Shown piece by piece: positions 18,027-28,097 of a DNA stretch of 64,000 nucleotides. This DNA comes from Microglena sp. YARC (Eukaryota; Chlorophyta; Chlorophyceae; Chlamydomonadales; Chlamydomonadaceae). The position numbers and the translations under genes were made by a program. The stretch's first letter is position 1. Every line of letters starts with the position of its first letter. The notes below the pieces were generated by a model, which searched no databases, was not told the DNA's origin, and worked only from the letters and a program-made list of their open reading frames with translations. The stretch covers positions 38,925,186 through 38,989,185 of the forward strand of contig CM039462.1 in assembly GCA_022414725.1 (NCBI GenBank), given 5' to 3'.

Positions 18027-18100
18027 CAGTCAACGGAATACTAAAATGAAACCGCTTCGTGTACGGCACACCTTACGGTGTAACCTAATTTATAAATTTG
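18027..18100. repeat. Family C repeat end
   Basis: TACAGTCAACGGAATACTAA and GAAACCGCTTCGTGTACGGC, followed by the palindrome-like ACACCTTACGGTGT. The same block in reverse orientation is at 31320-31373 and a variant is at 44419-44483. No opposite end is obvious nearby. The stretch 17977-18166 holds only this repeat. Confidence 0.6.
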
Positions 18101-18166
18101 GCGTTAATAATGGTCGCTGACTTGGTGTGTCCCACTTTATTTTATCTTGTACCAAATCACATCACA

Positions 18167-18229
18167 ATGTATCTTTTGTATTCGCTGATCGGAATTGTTG
18201 TAGGGTTACTTACGGTGTTGCATTGTTAA
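18167..18229 (+). CDS. Possible 20-residue membrane peptide
   Basis: ATG to TAA encoding MYLLYSLIGIVVGLLTVLHC, a single hydrophobic helix. It could be a genuine micro-protein, but a frame this short occurs easily by chance. Downstream, 18236-18262 (CGTGGTTCTTTTTTAGATCA) is a repeat also seen at 24842-24866, and 18305-18350 resembles 61175-61215 in reverse orientation, another transposon scrap. Confidence 0.2.
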   Translation: MYLLYSLIGIVVGLLTVLHC

Positions 18230-18347
18230 CGAGAATATCGTGGTTCTTTTTTAGATCACGGCTCTCCATCCTGCAGACTCCGTATCGTTATTTTGTCGGT
18301 ACGTTCGAGAGTGTCCATTGAAGGACCAGCCGCACTTAAGCACTTCC

Positions 18348-19217
18348 CTAGCTGTATGTTTCAAACACCTTGTAAGGATCGAATCTGTGTCCTTCTTCCG
18401 GATTGCTCAAATAGCCTCGTTGGTTGGAGACAAGGTTGCATTGACCTATTTTCTGGTCGTTTGAGTAGTGCGTGTGTCCGTGCACCCACAGTTTCACCGG
18501 GGTCCTCTTGAGGAGATGGTGCAGGTCCGTTGCGAAGGCGCTGTTCAGCAAGCTCCCTCTCGTCTTGGGGTGACTGGTTCCTTGAAAGCTCGGCGCGTGG
18601 TGAGTGACGACGACAAGATCGACGCCATCGGTTTCCGCGCGAGAGATTTCGCCCTCGAGCCAGCGAACGTCCTCGATGTGGACGGCGTTGTTCTTCGGCA
18701 CTGTGAAGCCGGAAATCATGCGGTAGTCGGTCAAGAAGCACTGCACGCGTATTGCGTCCTTATCGGGGACGTGAGACCACAGCGTGGTTCCCAAAATCCT
18801 TACTTTGGTATTATTGGTATTTTGGATTTGCAAATCGTGCGCTGAACGATTAAGAAAGTGGACGTTGGCGGGAAGGTCGCGGTCGATCAGCAGTGTCACG
18901 GCGGCAATACCGTCTTCGAGAGTGCCCATTCCGTACGCCTCGTGGTTACCCATCACGACGAACACCTCCTCGAATAGCTGAGAGCAGTGCTCTAGGAATG
19001 CGACGTACTCGCTGTCAGACGGACTGCCCACATCTCCGGCCAGAACCAGGAGCGGCGCCTCGATTTTCGCAGGGTCGAGGCGAAACCCGGGAAAGTGCTC
19101 GAGGTGAAGATCGGACAAGACGTTGGCAGTGACAAGTGGCACTAAGTCCCCTTTACACTGTCCACGGAGTTTGCTCTTTTTTATTGTAAAACCAATGAGT
19201 TTTATGAAACGATACAC
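18348..19217 (-). CDS. Calcineurin-like metallophosphoesterase
   Basis: About 280 residues. All the two-metal phosphoesterase motifs are present in order: SDLHLEH (D-x-H), VLAGDVG (G-D), VVMGNHEAYG (G-N-H-E), VVTHHAP (His), and WVHGHTH (G-H-x-H). The family hydrolyses phosphomono- or diesters, including nucleotides and RNA 2',3'-cyclic ends; the substrate here is unknown. The core starts at VTANVLSDLH; the frame continues upstream to 19217, which has only a GTG, and no in-frame ATG precedes the core, so the start is unresolved (non-ATG, spliced, or lost to an indel). Confidence 0.85.
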   Translation of the reverse strand: MYRFIKLIGFTIKKSKLRGQCKGDLVPLVTANVLSDLHLEHFPGFRLDPAKIEAPLLVLAGDVGSPSDSEYVAFLEHCSQLFEEVFVVMGNHEAYGMGTLEDGIAAVTLLIDRDLPANVHFLNRSAHDLQIQNTNNTKVRILGTTLWSHVPDKDAIRVQCFLTDYRMISGFTVPKNNAVHIEDVRWLEGEISRAETDGVDLVVVTHHAPSFQGTSHPKTRGSLLNSAFATDLHHLLKRTPVKLWVHGHTHYSNDQKIGQCNLVSNQRGYLSNPEEGHRFDPYKVFETYS

Positions 19218-19289
19218 TGTTTTAGTTGATAATCGTAAATTGTGAGTACTTTTAAAAAATGCAACAACACCTAAAATAAATTATTCCCA

Positions 19290-20799
19290 TTAAATGTCGA
19301 TGGCCTTTTTGTTCGATGCGGTGCGTGTGCCTGAAGCGGCACGCTTTCCCCCAGTCGCCTTGGTCTTGGTTTTTGTTGCATTCTTTGCATTGGATGCGGG
19401 AGCCTTGATTGTTTCTTTGACAAGATCGTCTATTGAGCCAATGTCCATGCTATGCACAGGAGACAATGAGAATGTGGTTGTTGTAGGCGGAATGATGAGT
19501 CGATCTCGATCATTACTTCTTACATTATCGCTTTTTACAGCAACATCACTCTTGCTTTCAAAGACATCGCTCTGTAGCTCGCGCAGGATTTCGTCCACGT
19601 TCTTGGGTCCGCGCATGAAGTTCTGGGGAGGTGCGGGAGGATGATGTGGCTTAATTCGGATGTCTCCTCCTCCTCCTCCTCCCCCTCCTAGTCCGAACAT
19701 GGATCCGATCGCTCCCATGATACCCCCCCTCCCGTACGTGGTGGGGGAGGAGGAGGTCGGTGACTCCCTTGACTATCATTAGGGTTGTTGTTCATGGTGT
19801 CGAGCGTCGCCTTTGTGAACTGTCGCATGAGGTCAGGGTTGCGCTTCATGACATCCCCAAGATCGGGCATGTTGCTAGAGCGGAACATCGAGTTTGTCAA
19901 GTGGAACATGAGCCCGCTGCCTCCTACCATCATCATCAGGTTAATCTCCGGGGCCATCTTGGCCTTGCCACGGTACTTCAAAAAGAGCTCCTCGAACACG
20001 TCGTCGTAGTCGTCCAGGTTCTCGTTGATTGAATCAGACCATCCGTTCAGCTTAACGTCGAAAGGGTCGAACTTGGTGTTCATAAATTCTAATCCGGTGA
20101 CACAGGCCACGAGCATGCGCCTCTGGAAACGAACGCTCACGTCTATGTCGCGGTTCTGCTTCAGACGCTCGTACTCTGCCTCGATATTCTCTAGCGGGTC
20201 GTTCATGGTGTAGCGCCGGGGAAGGTGTGCACCTTTCTGTTCCATACGGTCCAATCGGTAAATGAGCTGCTTCTTTTTTGTCTCATCCTCTCTCGTAGGT
20301 TTGTTGTAGCCTCCTCCTCCGCTATCATTAGAGTTGGCACGACCCCGCCCACTACCCATCTGTGTTCGGTCGTGGCTCCTACTACGCGAAGCTTTTGATC
20401 GAGATGAGGACGCATCAGATTCCGACATAATGCTACAATCGTCGTCACTGCTGCTGATTTTATCAGCGAGCCCCCCCCGATGATGCTAGGAATATTGTGG
20501 TTCATAAAGCCACCTGTGTTTATCGGGACTGGCTTATTATTAGTGTTCGTGTGTGTCATGTCGATAAGTTCGTCTACACTGTCTGCATCTCCTCCGATAT
20601 CTCGAACGGACATGGAGCACACGGACGATGTACGGGATACGATAGTTGGCTGATACTGTTGTGGTGGTCTGGGTGCGTTGTACGCGGTATCGGTTGTGTT
20701 CGAGTTGTGCACCAGACTGATATGCAATGGCGGGGGGTGCATACTGGTTTGATCGAGTTTAGAGTTGGAAAGCAGGTCAATTCCTGAAAAAACATCCAT
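19290..20799 (-). CDS. DUF5767-like conserved giant-virus protein, two frameshifts
   Basis: About 500 residues from MDVFSGIDLL (20799). The conserved middle has KKKQLIYRLDRMEQKGAHLP, RFQRRMLVACVTGLEFMNTK, FDPFDVKLNGWSDSINENLD, YDDVFEELFLKYRGKAKMAP, EINLMMMVGGSGLMFHLTNS and MFRSSNMPD. That series is characteristic of a conserved family (DUF5767) in giant viruses and probably belongs to virion morphogenesis. A Ser-rich N-terminus and a Gly-rich C-terminus (GLGGGGGGGG) flank it. Frame changes fall at a run of eight C (20467-20474) and at CCCCCC near 19730; both are homopolymers, so sequencing error is likely. Role not established. Confidence 0.75.
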
Positions 20800-20885
20800 G
20801 TTTTTTTTGTTTTGTCTACACAACAAGTATCTGGATATTGTGTTTTTTTTTTATGCTTCTGACCGAACGCGAGAATGAATGATGT

Positions 20886-21254
20886 TCAAACAAGTTGGTC
20901 GATCGTGAAGGATCCCATGGAGATGGTCACTATCGCGATGGTGAATGCCCACACGATGGTCAGGATCGCCACGATCCACGACCATGCGTGGCAGTGACCG
21001 TGTATCATGCAGTTGATCGAATAGACGCCTAGGAAGAATGGAAGCATTAGGAGAAGGGCGATGAGCAGTCTGTAGGCAAAGTTGTAGGGGACTCTGATGT
21101 ACTTCTTCTCATTTACATTGTAGGTGTACATATCAAAGGGTAGCAACACAATGATGATCAGTGCTATGTAGCCTACTAGGGCTACTACTGCTGGCTGCGA
21201 CATCTTCAACCCCAAAAGGGCGATGTCTTGATGGGATGTTAAGGATGGTGCCAT
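20886..21254 (-). CDS. Conserved small membrane protein with several membrane helices
   Basis: 122 residues, or 105 from the alternative ATG at 21203 (MSQPAVVALVGYIAL), which looks more like the family start. Three hydrophobic segments: AVVALVGYIALIIIVLLPFD, AYRLLIALLLMLPFFLGVYS and WSWIVAILTIVWAFTIAIVT. Between them, NVNEKKYIRVPYNFAYRLLI and the Cys pair in INCMIHGHCHAW resemble a conserved membrane protein of several giant-virus families. Probably an inner virion membrane component. Function not known. Confidence 0.6.
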   Translation of the reverse strand: MAPSLTSHQDIALLGLKMSQPAVVALVGYIALIIIVLLPFDMYTYNVNEKKYIRVPYNFAYRLLIALLLMLPFFLGVYSINCMIHGHCHAWSWIVAILTIVWAFTIAIVTISMGSFTIDQLV

Positions 21255-21313
21255 TATGTTTTTGTAGTGTTAGAAATTCATACATATATCGTACACCGAA
21301 CTTTTTTTGTAGT

Positions 21314-23239
21314 TCACTCAAGTGGCGATGGTGTATCCTGGACGTCGTTGTTGTTGTTGTTTTCGCAGTAGACCGAGAGGTCCACTCCCATCACAAACTT
21401 GGCGTTGGCGACGAACGTCCCGGTTGCGCCTCTGGGGTACCTGAGCGTGGTCTTGTTAATAATCACGCACGACATCGATTTCAGGTGGTTCTTGAAGTCT
21501 CCTTTGGCGATGGCGCGGTGTCCCGTCTGTCGGCAGTATTCCTTGTACGTCTCCATGAAGTCCACGTACGGCATGTACAGCTCGGGGTCAAAGGTGAGTC
21601 TGCCGCTACGGAGGAAGGATATCATCGAGTTGACGCTCTCACTGAGCTCATCCTTGGCGCGGTGGAATTCTGAAGGCAAGTGCAGCCAAACGTTATCACG
21701 CGCGTACAATCGGACAGCCTTGAGGTACGACCTGTTGGTGCGTCTTCAGGATGCACCCCATCTCCCGAGAGAGCTTCTGCCCCAGGAGCATGTCTCCTCT
21801 GGTCACACAGTGGTCGAATTCGAAGAGCACGATGCGCCGATTGATGCTACCGGAGTTGTCCACCCAACCTGGAACCTCATTGCCAGCTAGAATACCGGGC
21901 ACCTTCCACTGGATGGTGCGCGCGGTCGAGTACTTCACGGCGACCTGTACTGTCTCTCCAGACACCACGCTCTGGAATTCGGCCTGTTCTAGAGCGATGT
22001 CCGATTTGATCTCCGGTCCGATGAAGATGAGTTTTTCGTCAAGCGCGGACAACCCGAACTTCTTCTCGATGTTGTTCGATAACACACCAACGTCATGTGC
22101 TTCGTAGATCTCCCTGCACACGCGTGTGAGAATGGTGCTCTTGCCGGTGCTCGCGGCTCCCTTCAGGTATGGGAGGACCTGCCACTCATCAAGTTCACCC
22201 ACCTCGTAGATAAGCCGTCCAATGAAGACGTACATCCACCAGCTGACATCGGGACTCATCTTCTGGAAATCGAGAATGCTCTGTAGGTAGGGTGTCGGTG
22301 GCTGCCAATCCTCTTCGGTTTCTTCCTCGGCGCATGGAAAGTCGAGGTCGAAGTACTTCGCCGCCACGACGTCATCTCCCCGCTCGCTCATTTTTTCATA
22401 GGGCACGTAAGTATCAGTGGGGGCGAAGTACACACCACCCTTGAACGAGAAGACATGGCGGTCGCGCACTAGGTCGGGGAACTGCACGTCCCTGCAACAC
22501 GTGAGGTGATCCACAACGGCGTTGATGTTGGTCCTCACGCTCGTCAGGTTGAGCCACATGTCGAAATTGAGTTCCTTCTGCGTATTCTGGTAGACGAACT
22601 CCTTGATGGTGCACACCCGGCGCCACGCGTACGTGCACAAGTTGTCATCGGTGTACCTCACGGCGTAGCACTCCCCCCGTTGTAGCGTCGGTATCCCATT
22701 TGGTGTAGGCTATTCAGGATGTACATGAGCAGTTGCTGGACCTTGTTGGCGTTTTCGATGCTCTGTGGTGAGAAGCGAGCGACGCTGGACATGATGTCCT
22801 CGTTCAACCTTTTTGTTTGTTCGTCGTCTACCAATTCGTCATTGTCGCTCTCACGTTGTTGTACCCTATCGACGTTTCGAAGACTGGTAATACTGGCCCT
22901 GAGACTTTCCGTGGTGTGCCGTGCGTAGTAGAGGAACTCGAGCAGTTTTTGCACCATGCGTTTTTCGGACGCCGACGCTTTCTTGTCAAAGACAGCCCCG
23001 TGCGCTGCTTCGCAGCACCGGTCTATTACACTATTACTATCGTTTTCCCCGGTATCGGAGTCGTTGTCTCCTCCTCCTGCATAGTGATTCAGTGGTCGGA
23101 GCAGATCCAGCATCTCGTTCGCCTTTTGCAGGATATGCGTCTGCGAGCCTCTGATGACGTCGCACGCTACGTTGATCTCGTTCCTCCAAGCGGATGACGA
23201 TGATGACTCATTTCCCGAGTCTTCGGGAGAGCGATTCAT
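21314..23239 (-). CDS. D5-type SF3 primase-helicase, two frameshifts
   Basis: About 640 residues. A Ser-rich, acidic N-terminal 190 residues is followed by the D5_N-like region (CTYAWRRVCTIKEFVYQNTQ, FSFKGGVYFAPTDTYVPYEK) and the SF3 helicase core: Walker A LKGAASTGKSTILTR, Walker B LIFIGPEIK, motif C GILAGNEVPGW, then INRRIVLFEFD. The C-terminal part (VRLYARDNVWLHLPSEFHRA) is a further domain. It unwinds the viral replication fork. Frame changes: at the run of six C at 22674-22679, and near 21740 just after the helicase core. No archaeo-eukaryotic primase signature was seen in the N-terminus, so priming may be done elsewhere. Confidence 0.85.
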
Positions 23240-23278
23240 GGCGTGACGGCCGTGAATTGATATATCATTGGTTGGGTA

Positions 23279-23512
23279 TCAGAGCCTCTTTACACCCATC
23301 ATTGCACGCACAATTATCAGGAACACGATCGAGTGCAGGAACACGCCAATGTAGCTTGGTCCACCCGATGCGTTCCTGATTCCCTTGTACACCAATGAGG
23401 TGGCATGGTATGTCAGTGGCAGAGAGATGACGATGAACACGATTGCTGTGTACAGCGAGTACCGCCACTTGTCGGCGGACGAGGGACTTTCGATTGGTTG
23501 AGATCCTCCCAT
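23279..23512 (-). CDS. Conserved two-helix membrane protein
   Basis: 77 residues. KWRYSLYTAIVFIVISLPLT and YIGVFLHSIVFLIIVRAMMG are two membrane helices separated by a short loop with YHATSLVYKGIRNASGGPSY. The K-W-R-Y-S start and the H-S-I-V-F-L-I-I-V-R end resemble a short membrane protein found across giant viruses, usually tied to the virion membrane. Exact homologues not named. Confidence 0.55.
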   Translation of the reverse strand: MGGSQPIESPSSADKWRYSLYTAIVFIVISLPLTYHATSLVYKGIRNASGGPSYIGVFLHSIVFLIIVRAMMGVKRL

Positions 23513-23582
23513 GTTTTTTATGTGTACTGTAAATGGTATTTTTTTTCACGTGTTTAGACCTTGAACGCCCATTAAATGCCAA

Positions 23583-23735
23583 ATGAAGCTGAACCCAACC
23601 AAGGCTCAGAAATCGATGCTGGCAGAGTTTGCGGGGTGCAACCGGTTCATGTACAACAAGGCTGTGGCAGCACACGGTTGGGCGTCACAGGTCTATCTTC
23701 CGAATTCGAGATCGCTCTCACAATCGCAAGGTTGC
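23583..23735 (+). pseudogene. Fanzor/TnpB N-terminal fragment
   Basis: MKLNPTKAQKSMLAEFAGCN followed by RFMYNKAVAAHGW is the N-terminal helix-turn-helix start of OrfB/TnpB and Fanzor proteins (L-x-P-T-x-x-Q-x-x-x-L, G-C-x-R-x-x-Y-N). The reading then decays within about 50 residues and runs into a family C end at 23761. GAACGCCCATTA, the family A terminal motif, precedes it at 23568. A relic only; the nuclease domain is absent. Confidence 0.5.
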
Positions 23736-23760
23736 ATGAACTGCATGGAATTGATGGGAC

Positions 23761-23845
23761 TACACTCGACGGAACATATAAATGAAACCGAAATCTCCAT
23801 GAAATCCAAGAACGTGATCAAAAAAAAAGTATGCGGTGCGTTGGG
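23761..23845. repeat. Family C end and a small duplicated block
   Basis: TACACTCGACGGAACATATA at 23761, then GAAATCTCCATGAAATCCAA, which is repeated at 24868-24890 upstream of the paralogue. This block belongs to the 1.1-kb tandem duplication of 23.8-26.1 kb. Confidence 0.45.
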
Positions 23846-23847
23846 CA

Positions 23848-24687
23848 CTACATTTTGGTGATGGCAGAAGCCGCAGCGACTGCAACCGGGAGAATCATAG
23901 CTTGGAGAGGTTCCTTTTTCCCCCCACTGGGGGGAGTTTGAAGGAACTTCTCGTACGCCACCTTGAGTGCGCCGACAGAGTCGGCCATGCACTCAGGCAC
24001 GTTTTCCAATGAAATGACTGCCTTGCAAACAGTCTGAAGAATTGTGACTGTTGCGCCTTGTGCGATCTTACCCTTGTCCTTCTCCTGCACTACACCGAAG
24101 ATATTCGTCTTATTGACGAACTCCTCGATAGTGTCGGAGTCTAGGCGTGTATGAGTGTAGGACCCTCCACAATAAGTGGAGGAGGTCCCACTAGAGGGGG
24201 CAGGCGACTGCAGCAGCTTCGTAGCAGCTTCGATTACCTGTTGGTAATCAGCAGATACTATATCGATTTGTGCAATGCGAGCAGCTTCTTTTTCAGCGGA
24301 TGCCTTGTTGGCATCTGCCTTGTAAGCAGATACTTCGACTTCAGCAGTTTCTTTGAGACCGACTGCAGTGTCAGAAGCTGCATTGAGAGCAGCATCCTTG
24401 GCAGAAGCCGTAGCGACGGCAACCGGGAGAAGCATAGCTTGGAGAGGTTCCTTTTTACCCCTGGGGGGAGTTTGAAGGAACTTCTCGTACGCCGCCTTCA
24501 GTGCACCGACAGAGTCGGTGAGGCAATCCGGAATGATTTCAATAGAAACCAATTTGTTGCAAACATTCTCTAGTTCAGAGACTGTTGCCTTCGAAACGAT
24601 CTTCTTTCTGTTAATCTGGAGGAAACCAATGATACCCGTCTTATTGACGAATTCATTGATGATCTGTGTAGAAGTTGAAGAAGACAT
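23848..24687 (-). CDS. Alanine-rich unknown protein, paralogue 1
   Basis: About 279 residues from MSSSTSTQ (24687). It has an internal duplication: FVNKTGIIGFLQINRKKIVS with DSVGALKAAYEKFLQTPP in the first half and FVNKTNIFGVVQEKDKGKIA with DSVGALKVAYEKFLQTPP in the second. Between them is a long Ala-rich helical stretch (AKDAALNAASDTAVG, KADANKASAEKEAARIAQID) likely to form a coiled coil. No family is recognised. The C-terminus (LQAMILPVAVAAASA) is repeated from the middle of the protein, so the gene grew by fusion of two copies of one domain. Confidence 0.55.
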   Translation of the reverse strand: MSSSTSTQIINEFVNKTGIIGFLQINRKKIVSKATVSELENVCNKLVSIEIIPDCLTDSVGALKAAYEKFLQTPPRGKKEPLQAMLLPVAVATASAKDAALNAASDTAVGLKETAEVEVSAYKADANKASAEKEAARIAQIDIVSADYQQVIEAATKLLQSPAPSSGTSSTYCGGSYTHTRLDSDTIEEFVNKTNIFGVVQEKDKGKIAQGATVTILQTVCKAVISLENVPECMADSVGALKVAYEKFLQTPPSGGKKEPLQAMILPVAVAAASAITKM

Positions 24688-24796
24688 GATGGGTGTTTTC
24701 AATATTTTTCAATAGTTGGTTGTTGTCATCTTAAAGGAATTAAAAAGTCGTCAATTTTTTTCCACAAATAATCCAATGAAAAATAATAATTTGTAA

Positions 24797-24840
24797 TGAC
24801 TGATCAGGTAAGATTGTCGGATGTGAATGATTTGCTTGAT
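24797..24840 (+). pseudogene. Truncated copy of the start of the acidic repeat gene
   Basis: ATGACTGATCAGGTAAGATT and GATGTGAATGATTTGC repeat, with small changes, the first 40 bases of the gene at 26033. It marks the edge of the tandem duplication containing the Ala-rich paralogues and then breaks into a repeat. Confidence 0.55.
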
Positions 24841-24910
24841 ATCGTGGTTCTTTTTTAGATCACGGATCTCCATGAAATCCAAGAACGTGATCAAAAAAAA
24901 AAGTATGCGG

Positions 24911-25828
24911 TGCGTTGGGCACTACATTTTGGTGATGGCAGAAGCCGCAGCGACTGCAACCGGGAGAATCATAGCTTGGAGAGGTCCTTTTCTCCCCCAC
25001 TGGGGGGAGTTTGAAGGAACTTCTCGTACGCCACCTTGAGTGCGCCGACAGAGTCGGCCATGCACTCAGGCACGTTTTCCAATGAAATGACTGCCTTGCA
25101 AACAGTCTGAAGAATTGTGACTGTTGCGCCTTGTGCGATCTTACCCTTGTCCTTCTTCTGCACTACACCGAAGATATTCGTCTTATTGACGAACTCCTCG
25201 ATAGTGTCGGAGTCTAGGCGTGTATGAGTGTAGGACCCTCCACAATAAGTGGAGGTGATCCCACTCGAGGGGGAAGGCGACTGATGCGTAGCAGCTTCGA
25301 TTACCTGTTGGTAAACAGCAGATACTTGATCGATTTGTGCAATGCGAGCAGCTTCTTTTTCAGCGGATGCCTTGTTGGCAGATGCCTTGTAAGCAGATAC
25401 TTCGGCAACGAATGCCTTGTCAAGATATGCTTTGTAAGCAGAGAAAGCTTCAATGCTTTCGTAGTCCTCTGGGAGGTCGACTTCAGCAGTTTCTTTGAGA
25501 CCGACTGCAGTGTTAGAAGCTGCATTTAGAGCAGCATCCTTGGCAGCAGCCGTAGCGACGGCAACCGGGAGAAGCATAGCTTGGAGAGGTTCCTTTTTAC
25601 CCCTGGGGGAGTTTGAAGGAACTTCTCGTACGCCACCTTCAGTGCACCGACAGAGTCGGTGAGGCAATCCGGAATGATTTCAATAGAAACCAATTTGTTG
25701 CAAACATTCTCTAGTTCAGAGACTGTTGCCTTCGAAACGATCTTCTTTCTGTTAATCTGGAGGAAACCAATGATACCCGTCTCATTGACGAATTCATTGA
25801 TGATCTGTGTAGAAGTTGAAGAAGACAT
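24911..25828 (-). CDS. Alanine-rich unknown protein, paralogue 2, frameshifted
   Basis: A close copy of paralogue 1, with an extra stretch of about 24 codons (ESIEAFSAYKAYLDKAFVAE) inserted in the Ala-rich helix that enlarges the KA-repeat. It reads in two frames: the N-terminal part to about 25600, then the rest, with the break at a shortened C/G run (CCCCTGGGGGAG against CCCCTGGGGGGAG in the other copy). A second frame change lies near 24985 before the C-terminus. The end at 24911 is inferred by alignment to paralogue 1. Confidence 0.5.
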
Positions 25829-26032
25829 GATGGGTGTTTTCAATATTTTCAATAGTTTTCAATAGTTGGTTGTTGTCATCTTAAATGAATTAAAAAGTCG
25901 TCAATTTTTTTTTCACAAATAAATTTGAAATATGAGTGGATGGTCCGTCCAACAAAGTTCTCTCAACACCCCGCTAAATGTGTGCGTTTCGAAAGCCGTA
26001 TATATGTTTCCAATGAATAATAATAAGTTGTA

Positions 26033-28016
26033 ATGACTGATCAGGTAGGATTGTCGGATGTGAATGATTTGCAAGATGGTTTGGATGATGTCGTCGATTC
26101 GGGAGCTAGTAGCAGTGATGATGTGAATGATTTGCAAGATGAGGTCGTCGATGCGAGCGCTATTAGCAGTGATGATGTCGTCGATTCGGGAGCTAGTAGC
26201 AGTGATGATGTGAATGATTTGCAAGATGAGGTCGTCGATTCGAGCGCTAGTAGCAGTGATGATGTCGTCGATTCGGGAGCTAGTAGCAGTGATGATGTGA
26301 ATGATTTGCAAGATGAGGTCGTCGATGCGAGCGCTAGTAGCAGTGATGATGTCGTCGATTCGGGATCTAGTAGCAGTGATGATGTGAATGATTTGCAAGA
26401 TGATGTCGTCGATGCTAGCGCTAGTAGCAGTGATGATGTCGTCGATTCGGGATCTAGTAGCAGTGATGATGTGAATGATTTGCAAGATGATGTCGTCGAT
26501 GCTAGCGCTAGTAGCAGTGATGATGTGGTACCCGCAAATGAGGAAACCTTACCAACCCTTGATGCCATGAATGATTTTCCACTTCCGGTCAACGAAGTTG
26601 ATTTCCCCTGGAATTCCATGGGACCATACGATAGCGTTTTCCTCAATGAAGAGGAGCCCAAGGATGACATATGTACCACCACCGAGTTGAAAGAGAACAA
26701 GGTAGCTGTAGTATCGGATACAAAAGCAACAACAAACCACCGTCATTTTGGATGGCAACAACAAACCATGGCAGCAAAAACAAACCACCGTCATTTTGGA
26801 TGGCAACAACAAACCATGGCAGCAACAACAAACCATTGCAGCAACAACAAACCACCGTTATTTTGGATGGCAACAACGGTGTACTTCGTATTGCGATTGT
26901 CCCTAAAGCCTTGGACACTGCTCTTCAACCCGGCTGGAAAACAAGCGATCGTCAAGGAAGAATGCGGAAAAGCTAACCTCGCTGAAATGAAGAAAGATAA
27001 CACTTTGTTGCCTTCTGACGACGATACGTATCTTGTGGTACCCGCAAATGATGGAATCTTACCAACAGGTGATGTCATGAATGATTTTCCACTTCCGGTC
27101 AACGAATTTGATTTCCCCTGGAATTCCATGGGACCATACGATAGAGTTCCACACAATAAAGAGAAACCCAAAGATTTGCACGACAACAAGGCCGCTGAAG
27201 TATTGGAAACCGAAAGCAATAACAAACCACCTTCATTTTGGATGGCAGCAACGGTGCAACTCGTATCGCGATTAGTCCTGGTTCCTTGGACACTACTCTT
27301 CAACCCGTTTGGAAAACGAGAGATCGTCAAGGAAGAACGCGGAAAAGAAGAATGTCGGATATTTGTGGCCTTGCAAAAGGGGGGTAAGGTGGTGTTCTTG
27401 GAGCATGCCCCAGAAGAAGAAGACGTTAAAGAATCGATGAATGACAACTTTGTATTTCCGGTTATTGACGATCCTCTATCCAAGTCACTTTTGGACGCAC
27501 GTGTTTCTTCGAGTGCTCGATTGGACGAGGCTGAACTTCTTCGCTGCATATTGGATGTGAGGCTATCGTTGCGCATCTTGCGTAATGAGCAGACTACAGT
27601 TTCCGACTTTGATGGCAAGGCTGTATGTGTTTTTTCTACTTTCATGCACGCGCGTGACCTCCAAATCTTCTACTACAATCGAAGATCTCTATGACGCATT
27701 TGTGGAATACAATGCTAACAACATGTTGATGTCTATCAATGCTCTTTTCACTCCTGAAAAAATGTCTGAGGTTTTAGGTTACTTAAATTTACGGCCTTCA
27801 AACCTGATACTCAGTAAGACATCGGTACATTTTTTGCCAAAAATCTTTGAGACGGTCCTCGAAGAGGCCTCGTACATGCATCGTCAATTGTACGCAAGGA
27901 GATTGAACACCCTCCGCCCATCGTACGACCCTACCCCCAGCACGTGGCCATTAAGCATTTGGATGGGATCATGTGGGCATCTCCGGGACCCAGTTATGTC
28001 GAGCTTCAGATGGTGA
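26033..28016 (+). CDS. Acidic Ser/Asp-repeat membrane protein, one frameshift
   Basis: About 650 residues. Residues 15-165 are an acidic repeat of units like SSSDDVNDLQDEVVDASA. Then a module (NDFPLPVNEVDFPWNSMGPY, a linker, FWMATTVYFVLRLSLKPWTL and LFNPAGKQAIVKEE) occurs twice, so the central part is an internal duplication with a hydrophobic, possibly membrane-associated segment in each half. In the first module a DNA minisatellite (CATTTTGGATGGCAACAACA) widens the linker. The C-terminal domain changes frame near 27665 and continues with TIEDLYDAFVEYNANN to the stop at 28016. TATA-like GTATATATG lies 30 bases upstream of the ATG. Function not recognised. Confidence 0.55.
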
Positions 28017-28041
28017 GCGGTCGAATGTGTTTGGTATAAAC

Positions 28042-28073
28042 AATAACAATTGTTATACAATTAAATTGTTATT
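28042..28073. terminator. 10-bp stem hairpin between two genes
   Basis: AATAACAATT (28042-28051) and AATTGTTATT (28064-28073) are perfect inverted repeats with a 12-base loop. It sits after the acidic repeat gene and just before RNR. Giant viruses often end transcripts at such palindromes; it could equally be part of the RNR promoter. Confidence 0.4.
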
Positions 28074-28097
28074 CATATAAATTTGTGGTGTTTCGCG

